From an uncultured Pirellula sp. (GTDB lineage Bacteria; Planctomycetota; Planctomycetia; Pirellulales; Pirellulaceae), in contig CAITIE010000084.1 of the NCBI GenBank assembly GCA_903892355.1, positions 116,472-180,471 of the forward strand: a stretch of DNA of 64,000 bases, read 5' to 3'. The notes beneath the pieces are model-generated. The model searched no databases and was not told the DNA's origin. It saw nothing but the letters and a program-made list of their open reading frames with translations. Each line of letters begins with the position of its first letter. Within the stretch, counting starts at the first letter, position 1. Position numbers and translations under genes: made by a program. Positions 1 through 8,475 of the stretch are shown piece after piece.

Positions 1-11
1 GGAGTTCGCCC

Positions 12-776
12 ATGAGATCCTTCTTTTGGTTGGCTTTGGCGGTGGCATGTATTTCCATGGATTTGGGATGCGCCCCACGGGTGCGGGTCAAATCGAATCC
101 TGGGCCACACGATCAAGGAATACGGTACTACAGGCCGAAGCCCTATCTGCTAATCTCAAACATTGCAGATGGCGTTCTCAACGAAAATGGTAAGCCAGGA
201 CGCGCGGTTTTAGATGAACGGTACGTCGATATTCAGCTTCAGTATTTGCCCGATTTCGAAGAGGAATATGCCATCGACGTACGGACGGGGTTTGGCGTCG
301 CGGATGTCGCCATCACCCTCGAAGACGGATGGAATTTGACCTCCATCAACCAGAAGCTCGATTCGCAGACCGATGAAAATCTGAAGGCTGCTGCCGATTT
401 GATGGGTAGTGTCGCAAGTGCTGCAGGTGCTGGCTCGCGTGTTTCGGATCCAGGAAAAACGACATCGCCAGCGTTTCGGGTCAAGGCGACGAATGTTCCT
501 TTGGGGTATTACGAATCGGTTATCGGGCGAGACGGTTGCGGCCGCAAGCGGCTTTATGGATTCCGGTACGTAGGTTTTATTCCGTACCAATCGTGCCCGA
601 CATCGATGAGTGGCAGCGAATGCGGCAACTGCCAGAGCACCGAGATTTATGGCTTGGTGTTCGAAAATGATGCGATGGTCTTCCGGCCACTGCATCGCGT
701 TGAAAGCCTTGTCAATTCCTCAGACATCGTCGAGCGAGTCTCATCGCTGGACGTGCAAAGTGGAGTTGTACGTTGA
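12..776 (+). CDS. Putative lipoprotein of unknown function
   Basis: A 254-residue protein with a hydrophobic N-terminus (residues 4-18) ending at Cys20 in DLGC. This resembles a lipoprotein signal, although Asp at -3 is not a standard lipobox residue. GGAG at positions 1-4 precedes the ATG. The rest is hydrophilic, with several Cys in the C-terminal half (GCGRKR, ECGNCQ), and I recognise no domain. Its last 36 bases overlap the 3' end of the opposing zinc-ribbon gene. The export prediction comes from the sequence; the function is unknown. Confidence 0.7.
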   Translation: MRSFFWLALAVACISMDLGCAPRVRVKSNPGPHDQGIRYYRPKPYLLISNIADGVLNENGKPGRAVLDERYVDIQLQYLPDFEEEYAIDVRTGFGVADVAITLEDGWNLTSINQKLDSQTDENLKAAADLMGSVASAAGAGSRVSDPGKTTSPAFRVKATNVPLGYYESVIGRDGCGRKRLYGFRYVGFIPYQSCPTSMSGSECGNCQSTEIYGLVFENDAMVFRPLHRVESLVNSSDIVERVSSLDVQSGVVR

Positions 777-1028
777 TTGGCAAGCCTGCTGCAATTGCTT
801 GTCGGCTTGTGCGAGCAGCGTATCGACCCTTGAGTCCAAGCTTTCGCGAGGAAGTGCGTGGGGGAGTTCGCGAGGAAGTGCATGGGGGACGTGGGATGGA
901 GCGCTGGTAGCGCAAAACTCGGCGCTGCACGCGTGGCAGCGAACCTGTTTGCCGTGCAGTTCGATCGGGACATGCAGTTTCCTACCGCACGTGGGGCATG
1001 ATCCGACAAAGCGAATGGATCCTGTCAT
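741..1028 (-). CDS. Small zinc-ribbon protein
   Basis: A 95-residue protein opening with a zinc ribbon: CPTC, then about 15 residues later CHAC. Small proteins with CPxCG...VRCPxC ribbons are common in planctomycetes, and their role is mostly unknown. The ATG at 1028 is preceded by AGGGAAG nine bases upstream; a longer reading to 1106 is possible but places the ribbon internally. The linker contains a perfectly repeated PHALPRE unit, caused by a 24-bp tandem duplication at 843-890. The C-terminus is a short, probably helical tail (DTLLAQADKQLQQA). The gene overlaps the upstream plus-strand gene by 36 bases, convergently. Confidence 0.65.
   Translation of the reverse strand: MTGSIRFVGSCPTCGRKLHVPIELHGKQVRCHACSAEFCATSAPSHVPHALPRELPHALPRESLDSRVDTLLAQADKQLQQACQSTYNSTLHVQR
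843..890. repeat. 24-bp tandem duplication inside zinc-ribbon gene
   Basis: Two 24-bp units, 843-866 and 867-890, differ at two positions. They lie in frame in the minus-strand zinc-ribbon gene and duplicate the peptide PHALPRE. Confidence 0.85.
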
Positions 1029-1414
1029 CGGTTTTGCTTCCCTGTTTGCCAGAAAATCCTGTGTACCCAAAAATTCCTGAAAGGGGAGACGTGGTCGCTG
1101 CCGCAATCAAGGGAGCTGATTATTGTGGCGTATTCTTCCTCTGTCAATATCTTAATGTGGTTTTCGAGCCCTGTATGCCATGTGAAATTGCATGGTTGGG
1201 GTGGGGGAACAGGGGAAACCAGGGGGAAAGATGGATGGTGGGACCGGCAGAAGGACCCGCAGAGGGACCCAAGGTGTCCGAGGGGTGCCGTTTGATAGGT
1301 GGATTCGGAGCTTGGAGTTGGTTGTTGGAATGGGATTTTGAGGAATCGTGGACGACGCGGCCTTGGAGTGCTAGCATTGCACGCAGAGGTGGCTCTGATC
1401 CGGTGTAGGGAAAC
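1029..1414. other. Intergenic region upstream of imuA
   Basis: I see no supported gene here. The plus strand is strongly G-rich at 1196-1290, with short direct repeats of GGGGAAA type (about 1204-1230) and of GGACCxGCAGA type (1240-1270). The promoters of the zinc-ribbon gene (minus) and imuA (plus) should lie here, but no convincing -35/-10 pair or SOS box could be read. Confidence 0.5.
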
Positions 1415-2341
1415 ATGGCAAACGAAGCAACAGAATCGATGGCTGCAGGTAGGGCAACAGGGCATGTGACGGGTCGGCAGGCGGGTCATATTGCAGTGGG
1501 GGCTTTGGACGGTTTCGTTGCCGGAGTGGGGGAGACTCGTCAGGACCAAGTATCTCGGTTATCGCGAGAGATTCGAGCATTGGAGACGGCCGGGCGTCCG
1601 GGAGGGGTGCGTGTTTCGAGCGGGAGTGTTGGCATGGACCGATGCCTTCCCGGTGGTGGGTATGCGAAAGGAAGCATGCTGGAGTTGGTTCATGGAGGGA
1701 TGAGCCATCGCCGTGGATTGTTTTGCGGCATGGGATTGATGGGGTTGGGGGTTCGTATTGCGAAGGAGTGGATTTCCGATGGCAGCTATATGGTGATCCT
1801 CGATCGCGATCGCCAGTTTTATGCGCCAGGGGTGGCTGCGATGGGTGTACCCTTGGAGCGGTTGATTGTGTTGCAACCCAGTTCGGAGTCGGATGCGATT
1901 TGGGGGATGGATCAAGCGTTGCGGAACAGTGCTGTCGGTGCCGTGGTGGCGTGGGTGCATCGTTTGGAGGACCGGGTGGCAAGGCGTTTGCAGCTGGCGA
2001 CGGAGCATGGGGGAGGAGTAGGTGTTTTGCTGCGAGATTTTCATTCGTCCCGCACGAGTCCGAGTTGGTCGGATGTGCAGTGGCGAGTGCGAGGTTCCGG
2101 TAACGTTGCCGATCATGCTTCCCGTGGCACTGTGGATTGGCAGAAGCGGTGGTATGACATGGAGTTGACGCGAGCGATTGGGGGGCGGGTAGGAAGTCGG
2201 TTGCGTCTTGGGATAGACGCAAGCGGAGATTGGATCGAAGAATCACGGGAGTCGGGAGCCTCGCATGAGCAAAAGAGTTCTTTGCATTTGGCTGCCCAAT
2301 TGGCCCAGCCAGCGCGCAGCCGCCGAGAAATGGCGGGCTGA
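1415..2341 (+). CDS. imuA: ImuA-like RecA-fold mutagenesis accessory protein
   Basis: A 308-residue RecA-like protein. After about 45 residues comes SREIRALE, then the ImuA-type block VSSGSVGMDRCLPGGGYAKG and a LELVHG strand. ImuA works with ImuB and the polymerase DnaE2 in error-prone translesion synthesis after DNA damage. A canonical Walker A (GxxxxGKT) is absent, as is common in ImuA. The 3' end overlaps imuB by 77 bases in another frame, which implies translational coupling. No dnaE2 lies nearby. The family call rests on this block and on the neighbouring ImuB. Confidence 0.8.
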   Translation: MANEATESMAAGRATGHVTGRQAGHIAVGALDGFVAGVGETRQDQVSRLSREIRALETAGRPGGVRVSSGSVGMDRCLPGGGYAKGSMLELVHGGMSHRRGLFCGMGLMGLGVRIAKEWISDGSYMVILDRDRQFYAPGVAAMGVPLERLIVLQPSSESDAIWGMDQALRNSAVGAVVAWVHRLEDRVARRLQLATEHGGGVGVLLRDFHSSRTSPSWSDVQWRVRGSGNVADHASRGTVDWQKRWYDMELTRAIGGRVGSRLRLGIDASGDWIEESRESGASHEQKSSLHLAAQLAQPARSRREMAG

Positions 2342-4139
2342 GGCCGCAGATTCGCAATCGGTACAGGTGCTAGCCGATCAAGTACTAGCCGATCAAGCGG
2401 CAGTTGATCAAGCGGCAGTTAAGCGAGGCTCGGTCGGTCCATTGGTTTTGTATACCAATGATGCCAGGCGTGGCCGTTTGGTTGCTGCGGCCAACGCGAC
2501 GGCTCGCCAGCGCGGTGTGGTGCCTGGGATGACATTAGCGCAGCTGACAGCGATCTGCCCTGAGGCTAAGTGGAGCGAGCACGATCCGAGCGCGGACGTT
2601 GAGGAATTGCTGACGATTGCGGAGGGGCTGCAGCAGTTCTGCCCCTTGGTCGGGCTTGAGACGTTGGGGCGGCAATTATGGGCAGGACGCTCCATCCATC
2701 AGCCGCAAGGGATTTTCTTAGACATCACCGGATTGGCCGCGTGGTACGGCAGCGAAATGCGACTCGGGGTGGCGATCCAACGTTGGTTGGCTGGTGAACG
2801 GTTGCTCTGCTCCATCGGTGTCGCCGGTTCTGTGGGGGCCGCATGGGCGATCGCGAATTATCGCTGCCGCCACCTGATTGCTGCTGCGATGTTGCGATTG
2901 GAGTCGGGTGAGGAGTTCCCTGCTGACGGGGATTGGGTATTCGAGGTCGCACCCGGAGCCGACATGCCGGAATCGCTTGGAAGGTACCCGATCGAATCGC
3001 TCCGATTGGAGTTGGATGTGGTTGCCAAGCTGCATCGGCTCGGGATAAAAACCGTCTCGGCGCTCCTGCAACTGCCGCGAGCTTCATTGACCTCCCGATT
3101 TGGACCGGAGTTGTTGGAGAGGATCGATCAAACCATCCACGGGCGGGATGAGTTGATCCGAGGTTGTTCGGTGGGGGCACCGATGGAGATCGATATCGAG
3201 CTCGAGCATGTTGTGTTCGATCTTGTGTCGCTCGAAGGGATTCTTCGTCAAGCATCGATCGAGCTTTGCAAACGCTTGGATCAGGTTGGGCATGGGGCTT
3301 TTCGCATTGTCTGTCGAATCGCGTTGGAACGCCAAAGCATCGCTGTCGATGCGAGTGATCCTCAACCCTCGGGGATGCCTTTAGCGCACGTGATTCAATT
3401 GAGTTTGTTTCAAGGCTCTCGCGACCCTGAGCATTGGGTTTGGTTGCTTTTGGGGCATCTCGCCAACAATCCCTTAAAATTGGCTCGAGGTGCAGCCGCA
3501 TCTCGAATGCGGGGCAACGGCGAGTTCGGAATCCGGGCCGTTCGAATCGAAGCCACGGCCACGGCACCGCTGCACTGGCATCAAAACCAATTGTTTGAAG
3601 GGGCGACGAATCGATATCGAGACGATGCGGCGCGATTGATCGATTCATTGAGTTCCCGCCTCGGTCGCAATCGCGTGTTGACGCCATCGATCCAGCGAGA
3701 TCCCATACCGGAGAACCAAGTCCGAATGCGCCCGCTCACAGGGTTGCGCAAGGACGGGGAGTCGCAACGGACTAAGAGCAAAATGGGCCGCGAGCAAGGA
3801 GGCAAATTGGGCAAGGATCCCAAGCGGGATTTTTCAGACGAGCATTCGCTCGAATCGCGACCCGAGGAGTATCTTTCTAGGCCGACTCGCCTTATGTCCG
3901 AGCCTGAGCCCGTCGAGGTCGTTCAATTGGAGAACGGCGAATTGGCGTCGATCACGCATCGTCGCGAAAAGTTCGAGGTTTCTGCGTTCGCTGGTCCCGA
4001 GCGCATTGAGAGTGGATGGTGGGATGGACCGACCGAACGGCGGGATTACTTCCGAGTCGTTTTGTCGACGGGGGATTGGTGGTGGATCTATCGCGATTTG
4101 CAGCGCAAGCAATGGTTTTTGCACGGCTGCTTTGATTGA
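2265..4139 (+). CDS. imuB: ImuB, Y-family polymerase-like protein
   Basis: A 624-residue Y-family polymerase homologue. It starts with the ImuB signature CIWLPNWP in place of the catalytic Asp strand of DinB. It has LDITGLAAWYG where active polymerases carry the SxDE-type acidic pair, so it is probably non-catalytic, as known ImuB proteins are. A helix-hairpin-helix-like segment (LHRLGIKTVSALLQLP) and little-finger region follow. The C-terminal ImuB domain is complete, with GPERIESGWWDG, RDYFRVV and WFLHGCFD. In the family, ImuB recruits DnaE2 to the sliding clamp. The start overlaps imuA by 77 bases. Residues 35-54 consist of a 15-bp-unit repeat (2367-2426) that lengthens a linker. Confidence 0.9.
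   Translation: MSKRVLCIWLPNWPSQRAAAEKWRAEAADSQSVQVLADQVLADQAAVDQAAVKRGSVGPLVLYTNDARRGRLVAAANATARQRGVVPGMTLAQLTAICPEAKWSEHDPSADVEELLTIAEGLQQFCPLVGLETLGRQLWAGRSIHQPQGIFLDITGLAAWYGSEMRLGVAIQRWLAGERLLCSIGVAGSVGAAWAIANYRCRHLIAAAMLRLESGEEFPADGDWVFEVAPGADMPESLGRYPIESLRLELDVVAKLHRLGIKTVSALLQLPRASLTSRFGPELLERIDQTIHGRDELIRGCSVGAPMEIDIELEHVVFDLVSLEGILRQASIELCKRLDQVGHGAFRIVCRIALERQSIAVDASDPQPSGMPLAHVIQLSLFQGSRDPEHWVWLLLGHLANNPLKLARGAAASRMRGNGEFGIRAVRIEATATAPLHWHQNQLFEGATNRYRDDAARLIDSLSSRLGRNRVLTPSIQRDPIPENQVRMRPLTGLRKDGESQRTKSKMGREQGGKLGKDPKRDFSDEHSLESRPEEYLSRPTRLMSEPEPVEVVQLENGELASITHRREKFEVSAFAGPERIESGWWDGPTERRDYFRVVLSTGDWWWIYRDLQRKQWFLHGCFD
2367..2426. repeat. 15-bp in-frame tandem repeats near the imuB start
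   Basis: Four 15-bp units at 2367, 2382, 2397 and 2412. The first two encode VLADQ twice; the last two encode AAVDQ and AAVKR. Unit length keeps the frame. Confidence 0.85.
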
Positions 4140-4343
4140 TGGGCTGCTTGCGTAGCTTGGCTGCATACGTCGCTTGGAATGGGCTCGGCGGTTCTAGGAC
4201 GGTTCCAGAACCTTTCTTTGTCGCGTAAACTGGTAGGCAATTCAGCGGGCTCCCATGGGGTGAGGTTCCGTATTCTCGGTGTTAGCGATGACGACTCGGG
4301 ACACCGCTGGTTCGATTCCCTTCCGCGATGATTGAGAACCTGC

Positions 4344-5570
4344 ATGAAGTACCTGAAGCGAGTTGAGTTATTGGCGATTGCCGTCGCGATCGCAACGATC
4401 GCCCTCGGGATAGGGGCCTTGCATGCCCAGGATGCGGTGAAACCTACAGTAAAGGTTCTCAGGCTCGATGGGCCTGAGTTGTCTGGCGACCTCACCAGCG
4501 CATCTCAAGAAGGCATCGAGCTGACGTTGGAAGGGGTGAAACAACCATTATCGGGGAACTCGCTCAGCCGCGTTGAGTTTCCCAATCGTATTGGAGTCGG
4601 AGGTATACAGCCTCTGCTGCTGGGACTCGTCGATGGTTCACGAATTGTGGGTGCGAAAATCTCAGGGAAAGAGCAAGGGTGGCAGGTTGCCGATTCCGCG
4701 GGTGGGGTGCTCACGATGGGACCGGGTAGCGTTCGATTTCTCCAAGTCCGGCCAATGACTGGAGAGCTTAAAAAATCGTTCGATGCAGCGATCCTGGAAC
4801 CGGCAACTAGCGACTCTCTTTTGGTGGTGCGACCGGGTGACACACTGGATCGGGTGAATGGGTTGATCAAGGAGATCAAAGAGTCGAAGGTGTTGTTCGA
4901 TTTGGATGGGGATGTGGTTGAGGTCTCTTTTGAGAAGTTGGCGGGGATGGTTTGGTTTCGAAAGGCGAGCGAACGTGTGAAACCCAAAGTCGCGGTCAAT
5001 ACTACCGATGGTGGGACCGTCTATCCCGACACGTTTCGACTTGTGGGGGACCGATTCGAGTTGCAAGGTTCTGCTGGAGAGCTATCGATTCCCATCAACC
5101 GTATCGCATCTTTGGATTATGGCAGTGCCAATTTGCGATGGCTCTCAGAAATCGAGCTTTTGGATTCCAAAGCAGAAAAGCGAATGGATTGGAAGTTTGA
5201 ATCCAAGTCTCTTGGAAAGGCGCTTGCCCCTCATTTCGAAGCGAAGGATGCCGATACGGCGGCTGGTTTGGGAATGGATCTCCTCTTTCCGATGCCGGGA
5301 AGTTATACATTCCGAGTTCCTGAAGGTTTCACGCGACTTCAAACCCGTTTGGTCCGCGGTGACCGCGGTGAGCAACGGTCTGAGTTGACGGTCGAGGTTT
5401 GGCAGGATGATGCGAAAGTGCTCGACAAGCGGTTGGCTTCTTCGGAGGAAGCGTTGGAATTGGATGTGCCTTTAACGGCCGGAAAAAAGGTCCGTTTGTC
5501 AGTGCGTTCGAAGAGTCGTCTTATGGTTGGAACTGAGGTGCGGTGCCAGCAACCTCGACTGGCGCGATAG
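4344..5570 (+). CDS. Secreted protein with C-terminal NPCBM-like domain
   Basis: A 408-residue exported protein. The N-terminus has a signal peptide (MKYLKRVELLAIAVAIATIA...GALHAQ), probably cut after Ala-Gln near residue 29. The C-terminal 110 residues resemble an NPCBM fold (new putative carbohydrate-binding module): GLGMDLLFPMPGSYTFRVP, then alternating strands ending VRLSVRSKSRLMVGTEVRC. The middle is strand-rich with repeated short segments (LDGPELSG, LSRVEFPNRIG, SIPINRIASLDYG) and has no recognised catalytic motif. The ATG at 4344 was preferred over an upstream TTG (4332) because it starts the signal peptide. Carbohydrate binding at the envelope is an inference. Confidence 0.7.
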   Translation: MKYLKRVELLAIAVAIATIALGIGALHAQDAVKPTVKVLRLDGPELSGDLTSASQEGIELTLEGVKQPLSGNSLSRVEFPNRIGVGGIQPLLLGLVDGSRIVGAKISGKEQGWQVADSAGGVLTMGPGSVRFLQVRPMTGELKKSFDAAILEPATSDSLLVVRPGDTLDRVNGLIKEIKESKVLFDLDGDVVEVSFEKLAGMVWFRKASERVKPKVAVNTTDGGTVYPDTFRLVGDRFELQGSAGELSIPINRIASLDYGSANLRWLSEIELLDSKAEKRMDWKFESKSLGKALAPHFEAKDADTAAGLGMDLLFPMPGSYTFRVPEGFTRLQTRLVRGDRGEQRSELTVEVWQDDAKVLDKRLASSEEALELDVPLTAGKKVRLSVRSKSRLMVGTEVRCQQPRLAR

Positions 5571-5896
5571 CGGCTTGCATGTGACCGATGCAAACATTAA
5601 CAATTCGATGTTGGGTGGTTGGGAATTTCTTTCTTAGGGTAGGCGTTTGCTAAAGATGATGCATAGTGCAAAGGTTCTAGCGCTACCCTTTCTAGATTGC
5701 AGATTATGCGACAGGGCGCTAAGTTCCACCTAAATTTTTGGCGCGGCCGTCCGATAGAATAGCTTGCCCAGCCCGCAGATTTCCACAACGATTGGTTCGC
5801 TGCTGAATGCGAACGGGAACGTTGGAGAATGGTTGTTAGGCTGGTCACATCGCACCTGAATTGTGGATCTGAACACTACAGCATGGGTGAGTCGAA
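5571..5896. other. Intergenic region, no gene seen
   Basis: About 326 bases without a supported reading frame. It is somewhat A+T-richer than its neighbours. The transcription start of the 5897-6462 pair may lie here, but no clear promoter was read. Confidence 0.4.
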
Positions 5897-6163
5897 TTGC
5901 CAAACTTGACTAATATTCGGGAAGTCGTTTTGCAGGAATTGTGCAACATGCACCAACTCCTTCCCAACGCCTTTCCATTGACCGAAAAATTATTGCGCAA
6001 GCAGGGTAACCCCTGCGGAATTTTTTATTGTTTGCATGGCCCTCGCAGCATCCGATTGACTGCGGTCTTTGACATCGAGACTGCCAGGGTCCTGTTTTAC
6101 GATTCCACTGGACAGAGGTCCGGTACACGTTGCGTCAAGGACTTAGTTGTCGCCGCAATGTAA
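5897..6163 (+). CDS. Small conserved-looking protein upstream of csrA
   Basis: An 88-residue protein with a recognisable core, FYCLHGPRSIRLTAVFDIE followed by VLFYDSTGQR. I recall similar small proteins in planctomycetes but know no function. The TTG at 5897 keeps the N-terminal helix (IREVVLQEL). An ATG at 5948 with AGGA ten bases upstream would give a 71-residue product, so the start is uncertain. It lies 92 bases before csrA on the same strand and may be co-transcribed. Confidence 0.6.
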   Translation: MPNLTNIREVVLQELCNMHQLLPNAFPLTEKLLRKQGNPCGIFYCLHGPRSIRLTAVFDIETARVLFYDSTGQRSGTRCVKDLVVAAM

Positions 6164-6255
6164 CCGGTGTCGAGTCGAGTAGGAGTTGTGGGCGAATCGT
6201 TGCGACGATTTGAGGAACAAAACCCAAAACTCAATTACGGGAATGGAATCCAGTT

Positions 6256-6462
6256 ATGTTGATATTGTCTCGTAGAGAATCGGAACGCGTTTACTTGGGC
6301 GACGATATCGTGTTGACGATCGTTCGAGTGAACGGAGACAAGGTTCGGATTGGGGTGGAGGCGCCGTCCAATGTAAAGATCCTTCGGACCGAGTTGGAAA
6401 TTGCGGCCAACAAGTCCGAGGTGGTGGATGGGACGCCGGAGTCTCGCCGAAAAGCGGCGTAA
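6256..6462 (+). CDS. csrA: Carbon storage regulator CsrA
   Basis: A 68-residue RNA-binding regulator that binds GGA motifs in mRNA leaders and controls translation. It covers the whole family core: MLILSRRESERVYLGDDIVL, then VNGDKVRIGVEAPSNVKILR. Leu4 and Arg44, the main RNA-contact residues in E. coli CsrA, are conserved. The charged C-terminal tail is typical. A strong terminator follows 60 bases after the stop. No CsrB-like sRNA with repeated GGA loops was noticed nearby. Confidence 0.96.
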   Translation: MLILSRRESERVYLGDDIVLTIVRVNGDKVRIGVEAPSNVKILRTELEIAANKSEVVDGTPESRRKAA

Positions 6463-6520
6463 TACCCTGATCGCAGAACGAATGATCCTGCGAATAGATT
6501 CTTGAATCAATCCAAAGGCG

Positions 6521-6572
6521 GGCGCCGATTCGATGACCCAACAAACATCGAGTCGGCGTCTTGTCTTTTTTC
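6521..6572 (+). terminator. Rho-independent terminator after csrA
   Basis: Stem arms 6522-6535 and 6546-6560 pair over at least 12 bp with one G-U-type wobble. The loop is about 10 bases, and a T-rich run (6561-6571) follows directly. Placement behind csrA and before the convergent ilvC fits transcript termination on the plus strand. Confidence 0.8.
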
Positions 6573-6641
6573 TATTTCAGCCCCCGAGATTTAACGCCAA
6601 AATGCTTGTGGGTAGGGCCGAAACAGCGCGGCGATTGCAGC

Positions 6642-7649
6642 TTATTCGACAACCTTTGCGTCGATCCATTTCATCAAGCTGCGGAGTTTCTGACCGACTT
6701 GTTCCACCGGATGCTTACGCTCCAACCGACGCGATGCCTTGAACGCAGGTGCCCCAGCTTTGTTCTCGAGGATCCATTCGCGGGCGAATTGACCGGTTTG
6801 AATTTCGCGGAGGATCTTCTTCATTTCCGCTTTGGTTTGAGCCGTGATGATGCGTGGGCCGCGGGTGTAATCTCCGAACTCGGCAGTATTGGAAATGCTA
6901 TATCGCATGTAGTTCAAACCACCTTGGTAGAGGAGATCGACGATCAGTTTGAGTTCATGCATGCACTCAAAGTAAGCCATCTCTGGTTGGTAACCCGCTT
7001 CGACCAACGTCTCAAATCCGGCTTTCACCAATTCGCTGACACCGCCGCACAAGACGACTTGCTCGCCGAACAAATCGGTTTCGGTTTCCTCAGCGATGGT
7101 GGTTTCAATGACACCACCCCGTGTTCCGCCGATCCCTTTCGCGTAGGCCAATCCAATCTTTTTCGTGACTTCGCTGGCTCCCGCGCCGAGAGCGATCAAG
7201 CACGGGACGCCACCACCTTTGGTGTATTCGCTGCGAACCAAATGGCCAGGTCCCTTGGGGGCGACCAAAAGAGTATCCACACCCTTGGGTGGTTCAATTT
7301 GGCCGAAGTGCAAATTGAAACCGTGCGAGCACATCAGGACGTTGCCCGGAGAGAGGTTCGGCTTGATGTGCGTGCGGAACAAGTCGCCTTGGACTTCGTC
7401 CGGAAGGAGAACGTTGATGATGTCCGCTTTCTTGCTCGCTTCATCGATTTCCATCGGCTGGAAACCATGACTCACCGCGAGATCGTAGTTCTTGCTACCG
7501 GGGCGTTGCCCGATGATGACTTTGCAACCGCTGTCACGCAGGTTTTGAGCTTGCGCGTGGCCTTGGGATCCATATCCCAAAATAGCGATGGTTTTATCCT
7601 TCAGAACTGAAAGATCGGCGTCGTTGTCGTAGTAAATAGTTGCTGCCAT
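6642..7649 (-). CDS. ilvC: Ketol-acid reductoisomerase
   Basis: A 335-residue class I (short) enzyme of valine, leucine and isoleucine synthesis. It converts acetolactate or acetohydroxybutyrate to the dihydroxy acid using NADPH and Mg2+. The Rossmann motif GYGSQG is at residues 25-30. The metal-binding segment [11 protein letters not shown] and the C-terminal knotted domain ([25 protein letters not shown]) are all present. The ATG at 7649 is preferred over a TTG three codons upstream. It is the second gene after ilvH, 154 bases downstream, so the two probably form an operon. Confidence 0.97.
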   Translation of the reverse strand: MAATIYYDNDADLSVLKDKTIAILGYGSQGHAQAQNLRDSGCKVIIGQRPGSKNYDLAVSHGFQPMEIDEASKKADIINVLLPDEVQGDLFRTHIKPNLSPGNVLMCSHGFNLHFGQIEPPKGVDTLLVAPKGPGHLVRSEYTKGGGVPCLIALGAGASEVTKKIGLAYAKGIGGTRGGVIETTIAEETETDLFGEQVVLCGGVSELVKAGFETLVEAGYQPEMAYFECMHELKLIVDLLYQGGLNYMRYSISNTAEFGDYTRGPRIITAQTKAEMKKILREIQTGQFAREWILENKAGAPAFKASRRLERKHPVEQVGQKLRSLMKWIDAKVVE

Positions 7650-7803
7650 GGGAATCAATGCTCGTGTGGGAAAGGAGACTTTCGGGAAATGGTTCGGTGG
7701 GTTTAGTAGGATCGATTGGACAGGATGAGCGAGCGGTTATCGCTAGAGACACCGCAGGCTCGTCGCTATGACAAAAATGACGGGCGGGCTTCGCGGTCTC
7801 TAA

Positions 7804-8352
7804 TCAGTTAGCTTTGATGGCCGAATTGGGGTCGTCGGATTCGGTCAGCGAGTTCGGATTGCTGCCGCGGACCATTGCGATGCGGCCCGTCCGCACTAAT
7901 TCGGCGATCCCATAAGGCCGCATCCGCTCAATGAATGCTTGGATTTTGCTCTCGCGGCCAGAGATCTCAATCACCATCTCCTCTGGTCCAACGTCGACCA
8001 CCCGTGCACGAAATATATCTACCAGCTCGCGGATCTCACTTCGAAGGGCCCCTGTGACCGCACGGACTTTGATCAACATCAAATCCCGTTCGACATAGTC
8101 GTTGGAGCTGATGTCCTGGACCGAAACGACGGTGATAATCTTTTCGAGCTGCTTGCGAATTTGCTCCACAATCCGATCGTCACCTCGGACCACAAACGTC
8201 ATCCGAGAAACACCTGCGTTTTCGGTTTCACCGACCGCTAGGGAATCGATATTGTAGCCGCGGGATGCAAGCATTCCTGAGATATGGGCCAGAACGCCAG
8301 GAACGTTTTGAACAATCGCGGAAAGTACGTGCCGCATCAGTTTAGGTGCCAT
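7804..8352 (-). CDS. ilvH: Acetolactate synthase small (regulatory) subunit
   Basis: The regulatory subunit of acetohydroxyacid synthase, which gives valine feedback control. An N-terminal ACT domain begins RHVLSAIVQNVPGVLAHISG, followed by RGYNIDSLAVGETE. The second domain contains ERDLMLIKVRA and EISGRESKIQAFIERMRPYGI, as in IlvH. From the ATG at 8352 it has 182 residues. An ATG at 8337 (MRHVLS) is an alternative, and neither has a strong ribosome binding site. The catalytic large subunit (ilvB) is not in the window. ilvC follows on the same strand. Confidence 0.94.
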   Translation of the reverse strand: MAPKLMRHVLSAIVQNVPGVLAHISGMLASRGYNIDSLAVGETENAGVSRMTFVVRGDDRIVEQIRKQLEKIITVVSVQDISSNDYVERDLMLIKVRAVTGALRSEIRELVDIFRARVVDVGPEEMVIEISGRESKIQAFIERMRPYGIAELVRTGRIAMVRGSNPNSLTESDDPNSAIKAN

Positions 8353-8475
8353 AGAGGTTAAAATGGAGTCGGCGAGCCTTTGGCTTTTCTTTTGCCGTGT
8401 GGTAAGTTCGCCGCCAAGCACGTCGAATCATAAGTCGGCTCGCATGTTTCCTCAAGGGTTCCGACCACTTAACCT

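Noticed and set aside
1371..2357. A 328-residue open frame antisense to imuA
   Set aside because: Pro/His/Ser-rich text without motifs, while the sense frame is a clear ImuA coupled to ImuB.
4306..4326. GGTTCGATTCC, like a tRNA T-loop
   Set aside because: The flanking bases do not form the T-stem, and no acceptor, anticodon or D arm could be placed.
6561..7610. A 349-residue open frame antisense to ilvC
   Set aside because: It is the complement of a full, highly conserved ilvC. Composition and lack of motifs mark it as a shadow.
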